In this document: positions 1 to 12,554 of the stretch, one piece after another
Layout of the letters: each line of letters starts with the position of its first letter
Numbering within the stretch: position 1 is the stretch's first letter
DNA from: Isoetes taiwanensis
Lineage: Eukaryota > Streptophyta > Lycopodiopsida > Isoetales > Isoetaceae
NCBI GenBank assembly: GCA_021234155.1
Contig: JAJEKV010000009.1
Coordinates: 11,478,546 to 11,542,545 of the forward strand
Length of the DNA: 64,000 nucleotides
Direction: 5' to 3'
Translations under genes and position numbers: made by a program
Notes under the pieces: generated by a model
Seen by the model: only the letters and a program-made list of their open reading frames with translations
Database searches by the model: none
What the model was told of the DNA's origin: nothing

Positions 1-540
1 GTGCAATGAGTTTGGCATAATGGATCCTTTTCCTACCATTAATGTCTTTGCCAAGCATTTGGAAGATGGAAACTACATTTTTTTTTGTAACTAGAAATTA
101 GCGTTGCTTTTGATGACATTGATATAGGGAGCTTCATATTACAAATTACAGAGGCAAAAGAACATTACCAAAACATGTAATTTATGTAAAAAGTAATCAA
201 ACGTGCTTTTGACTAGTTTTTTTTTTTTACGGATAAAAAAAAAAAAATTTGTTTTTTCACAGACGCTGGTTCTTCAGATGCAGCGTCGCGAAAATACTTT
301 CACGTCACGCGATCTGAAGGTTTAAGGTTTTTTTTTTTTTTTTTATGCGTCACAGACGGTTTTCACTGTTTTTCGTCGACGAAAAAACTTTCGAATGCAC
401 TTTCACGAAGCTTTTCGACGTCGCCAAAATTTTTTTTCGTGGCGAGGTTTTAAATACGTTAAATACGTATTTTATTAAAAAATATGTATTTTTTGACTTT
501 ATACGTCAGGAATTTGAATTTTGTACGTACAAAACCTATC
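1..540. other. AT-rich stretch without a gene
   Basis: I see no supported gene here. The sequence is AT-rich with several homopolymer runs (around 220-250 and 330-343). It holds a short CG-rich patch at about 260-440 in which GACG/CGTC words recur on both strands. It may be the upstream part of the decayed transposase-like gene that follows, or a small insertion; I cannot tell which. Confidence 0.4.
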
Positions 541-1803
541 CCTGCAACAAAGGGAGTGAATCAATCAGCAATAGCAAGGCTTCTATCTATTCCAAGAAGA
601 ACTGTGGCAAGAGCATTTTAGAGATGTGTGTATGCAGAATTTGAAGCAGGTCCCTGGTCAATGTTTCAGAGGAGAAAAAGGTCTGATGCACTTTCAGATG
701 AAGCAATAGGTAAGATAAAGAATTTTTGGGATGAGAATACTAGGATCTCACCATATAAAAAACATGTGAGAAAACATGTTAGTGAAACAGGTGAAAAGAT
801 TGACCATCCTATTCATTTGCTGGAGGTGACACAAGTAAGCACATTCTGCCTCTTTTTTTTCTGTATTTTGCATGATATTGTTCTTTGAATGAATTGTGTT
901 TATGATCGATTCTGCGCTTTATCTTCAATTCAGGAAAGAGTATCCTGAGATCAATATATGCCAGCAAACTTTTGAGAAGCTTAAACCCAGCTATATTAGG
1001 AGATTGCAAGAAAGAGAGACTTGCTGCTGCCAGTACCACATGCACCTTGATTTTGTCATGCAGGCAATTAATAACATGAGGTCTGATCCTTATGGTGTGC
1101 ACAAAGATTGCAAATGCGCATGCAGGGTATGTGGTCCAGGTCCAACATGCAATGCTAAGGACAATATTTTCAAATCTACAAGTGAGTATTGGAGAAATGT
1201 GGTATGCCCCAAAGTAGAAGCAGATGAATGGCACAAACATGCATGTTTGATGCAGACCTGCAAGAAATGTGGTCTCAAGAGGTAAGTTATTAACATAGCT
1301 CATATTGTTTAACTTTTCATTTCTATGATATCTAGATAACATATCTCATATATTGTTTAACTTTTCATTTCTATGATATCTAGCTTCAATATTCTCTTAC
1401 AGTACTTTCTCTAATCCACTTTATACAGGATTCCAAAGTGTCCAAGGGAAACAAGTAAATCATTAGAACACCTGGTGGATTGGAAAGTTTTTGAAAAAGT
1501 TAGTGTTGAGTTTGTGTTAGAAGGATCACGTCATTTATACTAATTTGTTGATTCTACTACTTGCAGCAAGAAACTGTTTCTAAGAGAAACCCTAAGAAGA
1601 AACCAACTAAAGTTACAAGATTGGCCTACAAGACTGATACCCCTTTTGAATTTCAGGAACATGCAAGAAAAACAATGGCAGCATTTATGCCACACAACTA
1701 CAAGGCTCATTGGCAAGCAAAACAATTCAGACAATGTTTGGCAAGTTTTGGAGAAGACACAATAGTTTCTGTAATTGACTTTGCAGAAAACTATGGTAAC
1801 AAG
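541..1803 (+). pseudogene. Decayed transposase-like gene (HTH / Cys-rich / DFAENY family), 3'-truncated
   Basis: A broken coding region of the same family as the minus-strand copies at 27.6-29.5 and 39.0-40.9 kb. It opens with a helix-turn-helix-like segment (AIARLLSIPRRTVARAF, about 568-618), followed by an in-frame TAG and a basic stretch to 834. A Cys/His-rich segment (934-1281) contains ETCCCQYHMHLD and CKCACRVCGPGPTC. Exons 1429-1498 and 1567-1803 join in phase through GT/AG introns. They end in AHWQAKQFRQCL and the acidic motif VIDFAENYG, which parallel VHWQSKQFKR and VVDFAENYI in the minus copies. The catalytic half (the SDG-QFK motif) is missing; sequence after 1804 is unrelated and a LINE follows. 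I recall DFAENY and SDGxxxQFK together in a widespread eukaryotic protein family that looks like a DDE transposase; that assignment is inference. The 834-934 junction is out of phase, supporting decay. Confidence 0.6.
1306..1383. repeat. Two-copy direct repeat in an intron
   Basis: A unit of about 31 bp, starting TTGTTTAACTTTTC and ending GATATCTAG, occurs twice with a start-to-start distance of 47 bp. It lies in the intron between the exons ending at 1281 and starting at 1429. Confidence 0.8.
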
Positions 1804-2021
1804 GTTTAAAATGAAACGCACTTATTTAAGAAGTGCGTTTGAAAGATTCCTTTTGAAAATTTATAAAATTCTAAAATCCCTCTAAAAAGGGCCCTTTTAT
1901 TACCATTAGTCCAAAGATTTATAAAATTGCTCGTGAAAACAGACATTTTAAGAAGACTTAGTATTAAGGAAAAACACAAAACAAAAAAAATCCCATTTTA
2001 GAGGGGGAAAGAACTACAATG

Positions 2022-3788
2022 ACATTCCACCATTGATCATATCTTCACTCTGCGCACATTGATTGAGGATAGCAGGAATCGCCGGCAGAACCTGTACAGT
2101 TGTTTCGTGGATTTTGCAAAGGCGTTCGGCACAGTATCCCGCAACAAGCTATGGGACAGATTGCGGCAGCTGGGGACCCCCCTGGACTTGCAGAATGCAG
2201 TATATAGGCTGTATGAGGCATGCTCAGGCCGTATCACATCGGCAGCACAACCGGTAATCAGTAGCATTGGAGTGCGTCAGGGTTGCCCCCTCTCCCCCAC
2301 ACTCTTTGGCCTATACATTGATCAGTTTGAAGATTGGGTCTCTGAGCATGGAGGTGCGGGCGCACATCTCATGCATCACACAATCCAGCAACTCATATAT
2401 GCTGACGATGTCAACCTCATGGCCTATACTCCAGAGGACATGCAACGTCACCTGGATGCTCTTGACACTTTTTGTCAATTCACTGGTATGAGAGTTAACT
2501 TGGCCAAAACTAGGGTGCTGCTAGTTGCATCATCCTGTCAGCCAAGGCTTTCCACATTCACTTACCAGGGGCAAGAGGTAGAGATGGCTCCGACCTACAA
2601 GTACTTGGGGATTGAGTTCTCAACTACCACCCATTGGGATGCGGCTATCAAGTTGCGGCTCACGGCGGGTTGGAAAGCACTATATGCCATGCAGAACAAC
2701 AGCCACAAGGCAGAGTTATATGGCTGAGGCCACCAGTCACATTTGTTTGGGGCCTTGGTTGAGCCGGTCCTTTTGTATGGGGCAGAAGTGTGGGGTCCGG
2801 TGATATCCCTCAACACCTGGAATGACCTCGAGCAGGTGCAGAAGGCCTTCTTGGCACGGGCCCTGGGGGTGAAGTCCACAATTCCGTACCAGATCCTACT
2901 CCAGGAGACAGGCTTTCTACCCCTTCAACGGGCTGCATTGGAACGCCATATCGTTTACTTCCAAAAGGTGGTCGCTATATATGGCTAATACACGCTTGCC
3001 CCACCTTGCTTTGGCCACGGCGATGGGTTCCCAACGCCTGAAATCCTGCTGGAAAGATAAGCAAGCTTAGTGGTTCTCACGCTGGGGTGTGCAGGCAAAC
3101 AGATGCATCCAGGTCAGGACAAAGAAAGATCGCGAGGCACTTAAACTGTACCTAGATGCTACTTTCCTTCGCAAGCTCTGGGATGCAGAGGCTCTCACGC
3201 ACGTTAAGCTGGCACACTATCAGCAGCAAGTCAATCCTAGGCTCACAAGAGGCCCACACCAGTACTTGTACACCCAGCTGCCCATGAAGAAGTGCAGACT
3301 TATAGCTTCCATTTGCACGGGTGCACATCGCCTCCGCATTGAAACAGGGCGTTGGGCTCGGGAAGCACGAGAGCAAAGGCTTTGCCAGTGTTGCCACCAG
3401 GGCGCGATTGAGGATGAATGTCATGCCCTCCAGATCTGCCCAGCATTTGCACATATCCGAGAGCGATATATTCGATTACTAGTGCCTGGCCAGCCGTTGC
3501 ATCAGTTATTGACTACGGCGTCAGTGGGTTTGTTGGGGTTATACCTCCAGGAGGTTATGGATGCACGGACTCGTTTGTGTCCTATGGGACGGTATTGAAC
3601 TGTCCTATGCAATTGTACAGTGTGCCAGCATGCTTATTACTGCTAAGATTTTTCCCTCAAAAACCCTTCGGGGCGGGGTTTTTTTAATCCTGTCAGTAAT
3701 ACGCTTGCTGCTCTCTTTTTGTTTGGGTCCCATAGGCCAATTGGTCTCCGTGGACGCTAAAAACCTCTATTCTATTCTATTCTTATTC
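2022..3788 (+). mobile_element. 5'-truncated non-LTR retrotransposon (LINE) reverse transcriptase relic
   Basis: Starts inside the reverse transcriptase domain at STIDHIFTLRTLIED and keeps the recognisable RT blocks: FVDFAKAFGTV (catalytic Asp block), GVRQGCPLSPTLF, and YADDVNLMAY with the catalytic YADD. A TGA at 2725-2727 interrupts the frame. The same frame resumes (GALVEPVLLYGAEVW) to 2988, then shifts. The C-terminal part at 3089-3598 contains CQCCHQGAIEDECH, the Cys/His cluster typical of LINE C-termini. The 3' end is a short TATTC microsatellite (about 3770-3788). The endonuclease domain and ORF1 are absent, as expected for a 5'-truncated insertion. The RT differs clearly from the LINE at 57.8-64 kb, so it represents another lineage (CR1/Jockey-like by feel; not verified). 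Confidence 0.85.
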
Positions 3789-6700
3789 TCCTCAGGTTGA
3801 TCCACTATTGCCTTTCAACTTCTAACTTCATAATGCATACAACCTTAACGAAACACATCCAAGCCCATACACGGAGTGCACCAACTTCAGGAGGAGGTGT
3901 GCCTACAATGTCCAAAGAGAGATACGCATAAGCTAGAGAAATGAGTGAGAGAAAGAGGGTTAAACTGTCTTACCTTCAGTGTGCTCCTGTCTAGGTTACA
4001 AGTTAGATACTATCTAGATAAGAATCTTAGATACTGAACCTTGGGGCCTTTCATTAAGGCAAGAATGTTTACTGACTGGTTAGCAAGTTATGTGCAATAA
4101 GATTCCACTTCATCTACCCATCTCCAAAGCCCTATGAGGATAGGATCAGCCATGAACATTGGAAGGGGGGCCCGGAGCTTGGGGACACAGCTCAACCCAT
4201 TTCAATATGGTGTAACTCAAGAGTAAGAGTATTTTTTTTTCCATATAACTGTACATTCATTTAGGCGGGCTCAAAATTGTCATTAAAATGTGCACATACT
4301 TGGGCAAATTTTGCCATCCTCTACATATAGATGTCATACCCCCTTTATGTATATGTGAATCCTTGCGTTGAGGACCTTGAGCCCACTTGCCCATCTCAAT
4401 TGTAAGCTGATTTCTCATTTGCAAGCATGTTGTTGCCCTCTGTGCTTTTATGGGCAAATGTGCCACTAATATCCATGGATTTATATAGAATTGATTTACT
4501 CCCATTAAGTGAGATTTCATTTTGTCCTTTAAAAATCCTCCATTGACATGACTTTTCTCTCCTAAACTACAATTAGTGCATTACATTTCATCCCGGAAAA
4601 CGTGTGAACTTAGACCACCACTAGATAACATGTGGATGATTGCAAGTACCTAGGGAGGGGGTGAGATGGAGATTTTAGTGGCATGTTAGTTTTTGATAGG
4701 ACATTTAATGAAAGAAAATAAGGAAGTGGAATATGGACAGTTGTGGAAATTTTCCTTCACAACTTTACCTGAGAAGACCGTGGTCCTATTTTTGAATGAA
4801 CAACTTCACAATTTTGTGTCAACTGAAATGCGACTAATATGGCAAGAGCAGAGACTAAAGGGAAGAGTTATAGGGGGGGGGGAACGAAAAATTGACCATA
4901 GTTGGTTATTGGGCCGATCATAACCATCTTTGGTTGTTGAGCCAAAGGAAGTTAGTGACAACGAGAAGTCGTTAATATTCGAGTTATGGGAAACCAAGAA
5001 GGAAAAAACTTCTTGGGGGTGATATCTAGCTCGTGGTCTGAGGGGGAAAGAAAGAGCGTAAAATTTAGTTCCCACATCCCAAACTTAATACCTGATCTTG
5101 GAGTCCCCAACCATTAGGAATAATCCAAGTTAATCTTAAACATTGTAGTGATAAGGTTAGTCAACCCCGAAGGAAAATAGAATGAATGATAGTCTTAGAT
5201 ATGTCTTGTATCTTGTACCCCTTGGTTCGTTTACAGAAACTTAATGACCTTGCTAAAGGAAAATTTGCAGGTTGTCATGGAGAGTAATGACTATCATGTA
5301 TCATTCAATATGTAGCACAATAACATGGAGTTTCAGGGGGACTTAATATGGATGTAAAAATAACAATTCCTGAAACCATAGACCATATATCCCTAAAATA
5401 ATTGAATGGGTTGTTATTAAAAAAAAAAAAAAAACATAGATTAAAGAAAAAAATTAATCAATTTAGGTCATTGGGTATATTGGTTAAAGTAGTCTTATTA
5501 GGACATTGAGTTATTTTGGTAGAGGTTCGAGCCTCCATATTCCATATTCTGAAACCTTAGGCAAAGCCGTATAGAGGTTCGGTATTCCCTCAAAACCTTA
5601 GGCGAACTCGTATTTCATATTTCAAAATCATAGGCGCCTCACGTCATAAATGACCATAAGTGAAAGAAGAGGTATCGAGAGGCCCCAACTTGCATTCTGG
5701 GCCATAGGATCGACGGATCCGACGATTGTGGTAGTCCAGGGTGCACCTCGTTTAGAATATGTAGGCCAAGTATTGGGTGTCCAGCAATAGTTGAGTCTGC
5801 ACCAAAATCAAGTTTATGTTCCAAAATGTGCAAGAGGAACGAAAAACTTCCAAGAGAAAAGTGCATGAGAGACGAAATAGATGGTGTGTATAATTACATA
5901 ATTGCTCCTACAATTCTATGAAAGAGTTTTCTTGGACGTAATTAACTCAATTTACTTTGTCACAGAGCTTTGGAATGACTTTGAAAAATGTGGCATGGAC
6001 TTGATCGTGAGTTCTTTCCATGAGGACATGGGTAACATTTTAGTGTAGGAGAATGTGGCACACCTAGGGGGTTATTGGATAAGGAACTACTGTGAGTGTT
6101 CACCTTAGGATAGAATAGTAAATTAGACCTTAAGATGGAATAATAACATAGAAATTATATTTGTAGATGTCAAATTCCTATTTAGCGAGTGGTGGAGCAA
6201 AGAAGTAGGGCTTTTCTCCAAAGATAGGGAAGATATTTGAGTAGAGAATAGCATAAAATATTGATCCTAAAATAGAGTAGATATTTTGGCCATTGCGGAC
6301 TGTTAAGTTTGAAATAGATTTAATATTTAGAGATGTTTTAATTTTAGAAGGTGCAAAAAGTATAAAAAAGGGCCAACTTCAAAACGTCATAACTTGGTGA
6401 TTAGTGATCCGAACAAAGCAATCTTTACCTTTCTGAAAAGCTCTCGACGACTAGTTTCAAAATTGAGATGGTACCACTCATACCTCCTTACACTTAGGAA
6501 CTATCACAGGAAAGATGAACATAAGTTAAATAAAACTGCACGTGAAGTCCTTTAATGGGTAGCCGGAGCCAAATCTTTGGAGTTTCTATCGATTTGGGGC
6601 CATCTTTTCCTTTGCTTGATCATTTGTTGAAAAGCTTGGATGTTCACATCATGTACTTTATGATATGATCAAAATCTAATTCAATTCAATTCCATTTATA

Positions 6701-7503
6701 ATTGTGTTTGTGAATATAATTATACGTTAAAAAAGGAATGTGTATAAAAGAACCCACCCCTTTGCCATTGACGACGGGCTAGGCGGTAGATCAACGTGTA
6801 TATAAGGGATTGGTACGTGAACGTATATTGTAGTATGAACAAGATAGATGTGAATCCTGGTGAGAGATTGATCATTCTTGAATCATAATAAGTTATAAGA
6901 AGATGTTCATTGTGTGACTAACATTTTTGTGACTATCATTTGTGTGACTAACGATTTACCTTAGGTCAAGGTAATAGTTTACCTACTTAGTCCTCCCATG
7001 GACTAACCCCATCTTTCATTTCTCTTAATTACAGATAGATTTAGTAGCTAAATGATTGTCGAGCAAGGGAAGCATGGGTGATAGCAAAGATGTTGTGAAG
7101 TGTAGATTCTTATATAGTCTGAAGTGTAACTCGAGTTTATGGGTTAAAGATCATTGTTACTGAAGTTCTCATAATAAAAAAAAGTTTTTTTTTGTTTTGT
7201 TTTGTTTTGTTTTTTTTTTTTTTTTTTTTAAGTGTTGAACACCCTAGGAGCATGTCAGTGTAACTCAAGAGTAAGGGTAACTTTTTTTCAACTAACCTTA
7301 AATTCATTAAGGTGGGCTCAAAGCTCCCTTGTAAATGTGCATATACATGGGAATCGTTTGCATCCTCTACACATAGATGTCATATCCCCCTTATGTATAA
7401 GTGAATCCTTGCGTTGAGGCCCATGAGCCCACTAGCCCATCAATATAAGATGATTTCTCATTTGGAAGCATGTTTTTGCCCCATGCGTTTTTATGGGCAA
7501 ATG
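3789..7503. repeat. Large repeat, copy A (non-coding, LTR-like termini)
   Basis: Collinear with 8222-11873 over its full length with small indels. A left block (3789-4209) is followed by a unit starting GTGTAACTCAAGAGTAAG at 4210. The start of the same unit recurs at 7258 and is cut off at 7503, so the element carries direct repeats about 3.05 kb apart, like LTRs of a non-autonomous retroelement. The third, longest copy at 11627-12365 shows the direct repeat is at least 0.74 kb. No coding region survives; scattered frames of up to 90 codons are shadows. The left block also occurs, more diverged, at about 15400-15670, 20950-21200 and 32420-32670. It keeps a CTGAAG/GTAAG splice-donor-like site on the minus strand, so it probably derives from an older expressed element. 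Confidence 0.75.
5464..5533 (+). repeat. tRNA-like pol III promoter pair (SINE-head-like), copy A
   Basis: An A-box-like word (TAGGTCATTGGG, 5464-5475) and a B box GGTTCGAGCC (5524-5533) lie about 50 bp apart, the spacing found in tRNA genes and tRNA-derived SINEs. It follows an A-rich run. The cloverleaf is not convincing as a functional tRNA, so this is best read as a tRNA-derived fragment inside repeat A. Confidence 0.45.
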
Positions 7504-8221
7504 TCTAGATCATAAGGTGGTAGTGTTTGAGTTTGATTAAAAAACACTTAAGTGCATCATCTTCTTTAGTAATGATATTTTATTTCTTCTCAATTCTAAA
7601 CCAATCCGTCATAGTCCCATGGTTTTAAAGAACACCTGTTTACTTGTCTTGTCTCTTGGGTTTGGAAGCTGAGCACAATTGCCTTGGCCCCATATTATCA
7701 CCAATTCTCGGTCTATAATAGGTAACACCTCCAAAACGTTCTTGAAATTTTGGCATACTATGAATGACCAAATCCAACCCTGAACAATTTGAATGCTTCA
7801 TCTAGCATCTCCTTCAAGTATGGTTGAGGATAAATCCAAATGTTCTTTAACTTCGCTAACTCTTGTTTGTATTGTGTTTTGTTGGTAACTCTTGTTTGTA
7901 AGGACTCGAAGACAAGTATCTTGTCACAAGCGGGTGTACATCTAAAGATTGAAACAAAGATAAATAAAAACATCAGTCATGGAAAGCAATACTCCATTCA
8001 CGCCTAGTGTGATTTCAACTATTTGTTATTCATGCCAAACATGTAGTAGTATAAGCAATTCACGCTAAGTGTGAATTCCTAAAGGAAATTAGAACTTGTG
8101 GCAAATAACTAATACCAATTCATATCAGGCATAAAGTATAAGTAATTGAAGTCACGCCAGGTGTGTTAAAAGTTAGCGAAGATTACCTATTATCAGCGAT
8201 CTCCATATCGATATCATTGTC
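7504..8221. other. Spacer between repeat copies A and B
   Basis: No counterpart inside the A/B repeat. It contains a short minus-strand frame (7758-7973) that I do not recognise, and several copies of words like CACGCCAGGTGTG/CACGCTAAGTGTG around 7998-8165, a weak interspersed repeat. No gene is supported. Confidence 0.4.
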
Positions 8222-11200
8222 CTTATTCTCCTCAGGTTGATCCACTATTGCCTTTCAATTGCTAGGTTCATAATGCATACAACCTTGATGAAACATATCC
8301 GAGCCCATACACGGAGTGCACCAACTTAAGGAGGAGGTGTGCCTGATCCCTACAATGACCAAAGAGAGATACGCATAAGCTAGAGAAATGAGTGAGAGAA
8401 AGAGGGTTAGACTGTCTTACCTTCAGTGTACTCCTGTCTAGGTTACAAATTAGATACTGTCTAGATAAGAAGCTTAGATACTGAATCTTGGGGCCTTTCA
8501 TTAAGGCAAGAATGTTTACTGACTGGTTAGCAAGCCATGTGCAATAAGATTCCACTTCATCTACCCATCTCCAAAGCCCTATGAGGTTAGGATCAACCAT
8601 GAACATTGGAAGATGGGCCTGGAGCTTGGGGACACAGCTCAACCCATTTCAATATGGTGTAACTCAAGAGTAAGAGTAGTTTTTTTTTTCCATATAACTG
8701 TACATTCATTTAGGCGGGCTCAAAATTGTCGTTAAAATGGGCATATACTTGGGCAAATTTTGCCATCCTCTACATATAGATGTCATACCCCCTTTATGTA
8801 TATGTGAATCATTGCGTTGAGGACCTTGAGCCCACTTGCCCATCTCAATTGTAAGCTGATTTCTCATTTGCAAGCATGTGGTTGCCCTCTGCGCTTTTAT
8901 GGGCGAATGTGCTACTAATATCCATGGACTTATGTAGAATTGATTTACTCCCATTAAGTGAGATTTCATTTTGTCCTTTAAAAATTTGCCATTGACACGA
9001 CTTCCCTCTTTTAAACTACAATTAGTGCATTACATTTCATCCTGGAAAACGTGTGAACTTAGGCCACCACTAGATAACATGTGGATGATTGCAAGTACCT
9101 AGGGAGGGGGTGAGATGGAGATTTTAGTGGCATTTTAGTTTTTGAAAGGACATTTAATGAAAGGAAGTGGAATGTGGACAGTTGTGGAAATCTTCCTTCA
9201 CAAGATTTACCTGAGAAGACCGTGGTCCTACTCTTGAATGAACAACTTCACAATTTTGTGTCAACTGAAATGCGACTAATATGGCAAGAGCAGAGGACCA
9301 AGGGAAGAGTTATGGGGGGGGGCGGAGACGAAAAAATTGACCATAGTTGGTTATTTGGCCAATCATAACCATCTTTGGTTGTTGAGCCAAAGGAAGTTAG
9401 TGACAACGAGAAGTCATTAATATTCGAGTTATGGAAAACCAAGAAGGAAAAAACTTCTTGGGGGTGTTATCTAGCTCATGGTCTGTGGTCTGGGGGGAAA
9501 GAAAGAGCTTAAAATTTAGTTTCCACATCCCAAACTTAGTACATGATCTTGGAGTCCCCAACCATTAGGAATAATCCAAGTTAATCTTAAACATTGTAGT
9601 GATAAGGTTAGTCAACCCCGGTCTTAGATATGTATCTTGGACCCCTTGGTTCGTTTACAGAAACTTAATGACCTTGCTAAGTGAGAATTTACAGGTTGTT
9701 ATGGAGAGTAATGACTATAATGTGTCATTCAATATGTAGCACAATAGCATGGGGTTTCAGGGGGATTTAATATGGATGTAAAAATAACAATTCCTGAAAC
9801 TATAGACCATATATCCCTAAAATAATTGAATGGGTTGTTATATATATATATATATAAAAAAAAAAAAAAAAAACATAGATTCAAGAAAAAAATTAATCAC
9901 ATTAGCTCATTGGGTATATTGGTTAAAGTAGTCTTATTAGGATATTGAGTTATTTTGGTAGAGGTTCGAGCCCCCATATTCTATATTCTGAAACCTTAGG
10001 CAAAGCCGTATAGAGGTTCGATATTCCCTCAAAACCTTAGGCGAACTCGTATTTCATATTTCAAAATCATAGGCGATAAATGACCATAAGTGAAAGAAGA
10101 GGTATCGAGAGGCTCCAACTTGCATTCTGGGCCATAGGATCGACGGATCCGACGATTGTGGTAGTCCAGGGTGCACCTCATTTAGAATATGTAGGCCAAG
10201 TATTGGGTGTCCAACAATAGTTGAGTCTGCACCAAAATCAAGTTTATGTTCCAAGATGTGCAAGAGGAACGAAAAACTTCCAAGAGAAAAGTGCATGAGA
10301 GACAAAATAGATGGTGTGTGTAATTACTTAATTGCTCCTACAATTCTATGAAAGATTTTTCTTGGACGTAATTAACTCAATTTACTTTGTCACAGAGCTT
10401 TGGAATGACTTTGAAAAGTGTGGCAAGGACTTGATTGTGAGTTCTTTCCATGAGGACATGGGTAACATTTTAGTATAGGAGAATGTGGCACACCTAGGGG
10501 GTTATTGGATAAGGAACTACTATGAGTATTCACCTTAGTATAGAATAGTAAATTAGACCTTAAGATGGAATAATAACATAGAAATTATATTTGTAGATGT
10601 CAAAGCGAGTGGTGGAGCAAAGAAGTAGGGCTTTTCTCCGAAGATAGGGAAGATATTTGAGTAGAGAATAGCATAAAATATTGATCCTAAAATAGAGAAG
10701 ATATTTTGGCCATTGCAGACTGTTAAGTTTGAAATAGATTTAAGGTGCGAAAAGTATAAAAAAGGGCCAATTTCAAAACGTCATAACTTGGTGATTAGTG
10801 ATCCGAACAAAGCAATCTTTACCTTTCTGAAAAGCTCTCGACGACTAGTTTCAAAATTGGGATGGTACCACTCATACCTCCTTACACTTAGGAGCTATCG
10901 CAGGAAAGATGAACAGAAGTCAAATAAAACTGGACATGAAGATCCTTTGATGGGTAGCCGGAGCCAAATCTTTGGAGTTTCTATCGGTTTGGGGCCATCT
11001 TTTCCTTTGCTTGATCATTTGTTGAAAAGCTTGGATGTTCACATCATGTACTTTGCTATTGGTCCTTTATGATATGATCAAAATCAATTCAATTCAATTC
11101 CATTTATAATTGTGTTTGTGAATATAATTATACGTTAAAAAAGAATGTGTATAAAAGAACCCACCTCTTTGCCATTGACGAAGGGCTAGGTGGTAGACCA

Positions 11201-11873
11201 ACGTGTGTATAAGGGATTGGTACCTGGACATGTATTGTGGTATGAACGAGATAGATGTGAATCCTGGTGAGAGATTGATCATTCCTGAATTATAATAAGT
11301 TATAAGAAGATGTTCATTGTGTGACTATCATTTGTGTGACTAACGATTTACCTCAGGTCAAAGTAATAGTTTACCTGCTTAGTCCTCCCATGGACTTAAC
11401 CCCATCTTTCATTTCTCTTAATTACAGATAGATTTAGTAGCTAAATGATTATCGAGCGAGGGAAGCATGGGGGATAGCAAAGATGTTGTGAAGTGTAGAT
11501 TTTTATATAGTCTGAAGTGTAACTCGAGTTTATGGGTTAAATATCATTGTTACTGAAGTTCTCATAATAAAAAAAAAGTTTTTTTTTTTTTGTTTTTTAA
11601 GTGTTGAACACCCTAGGAGCATGTCAGTGTAACTCAAGAGTAAGGGTAACTTTTTTCCAACTAACTGTAAATTCATCAAGGTGGGCTCAAAGCTGCCTTG
11701 TAAATGTGCATATACATGGGAATCGTTTGCCATCCTCTACACATAGATGTCATATCCCCCTTATGTATAAGTGAATCCTTTCATTGAGGCCCATGAGCCC
11801 ACTAGCCCATCAATATAAGATGATTTCTCATTTGGAAGCATGTTTTTGCCCCATGCGTTTTTATGGGCAAATG
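8222..11873. repeat. Large repeat, copy B
   Basis: Collinear copy of 3789-7503. Landmarks in the same order: left block 8222-8656 with the minus-strand splice-donor-like CTGAAG/GTAAG; direct-repeat unit starting at 8657; the tRNA-like head near 9903; an AT microsatellite at 9839-9856 where copy A has only an A-run; and the second direct repeat from 11627. Unlike copy A, it continues past 11873 into a long copy of the direct repeat. The left block gives a 124-codon minus-strand frame (8268-8642) that is broken in copy A; I do not consider it a gene. Confidence 0.75.
9903..9973 (+). repeat. tRNA-like pol III promoter pair (SINE-head-like), copy B
   Basis: Better preserved than in copy A: A-box-like TAGCTCATTGGG at 9903-9914 and B box GGTTCGAGCCC at 9963-9973. 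The fit to pol III internal promoter consensus is close, with one mismatch in the A box. Likely the head of a tRNA-derived SINE incorporated in the repeat. Confidence 0.5.
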
Positions 11874-12365
11874 TGCTACCAATATCAGTGGATTTATATA
11901 GAATTGATTTACTCCATTAAGGTGAGATTTCATTATGTCCTTTAAGAATCCTACATTGACATGACTTCCCTCTCCTAAACTACAATTAATGCATTACATT
12001 TCATCATGGAAACATGGTGAACTTAGGCCACCGCTAGATAAGATGCGGATGATTTGAAGTAGCTAGGGAGGGGATGAGATGGAGATATTAGTGGCATTTT
12101 AGTTTTTGAGAGGACATTGAATGAAGGAAAATAAGGAAGTGGAATCTGTACAGTTGTAGAAATTTTCCTTTACGATCTTTACCAGAGAAGACCGTGGTCC
12201 TATTCTTGAATGAGCAACTTTACAATTTTATGTCAACTGAAATGCGACTAATTTGACAGGAGCAAAGACTGAAGGGAAGAGTTAAGAAAAAATAGAGTCG
12301 AAAAATTGAGAGAGATAATTGACTTTTAAATGAGGAGAAAGGGAGTTAATGAGAACGAGAGATGA
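11627..12365. repeat. Terminal direct repeat (longest LTR-like copy)
   Basis: Matches 4210-4985 and 8657-9430 through words such as CTGAGAAGACCGTGGTCC and CAACTGAAATGCGACTAAT, with divergence rising toward the right end (about 12290-12365). Because the same unit also sits at the left of each large repeat, it behaves like the 3' LTR of a 3.0-3.7 kb non-coding element. I cannot identify a convincing primer-binding site, so the LTR reading is an inference. Confidence 0.55.
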
Positions 12366-12520
12366 CGTGCATTGTGTTAATGGATGACAGGAGGATTTGT
12401 TCTTGTGCCCCAACAACCATACACGAAAATCCCGAGGGGGTGTCAGGCGAAGGAGCAGTAGCAGGGTCGAGGTCAGGGTTGGTGGGTGGCATGTGGCAAC
12501 GGACAGGGAAGAAATGCGGA

Positions 12521-12554
12521 GGGAGGGGGGTTGAAGGGAGGGAGGTAGGGGGGG
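12521..12554 (+). promoter_or_regulatory. G-quadruplex-forming tract upstream of MYB
   Basis: Guanine runs of 3, 6, 3, 3 and 7 separated by loops of 1-6 bases satisfy the standard G4 pattern on the plus strand. It lies about 0.5 kb 5' of the MYB start codon, within a wider purine-rich block (about 12435-12700). Effect on MYB expression is unknown. Confidence 0.6.

Noticed and set aside
5464-5533. A functional tRNA gene
   Set aside because: A and B boxes are present but stems of a complete cloverleaf cannot be paired convincingly.
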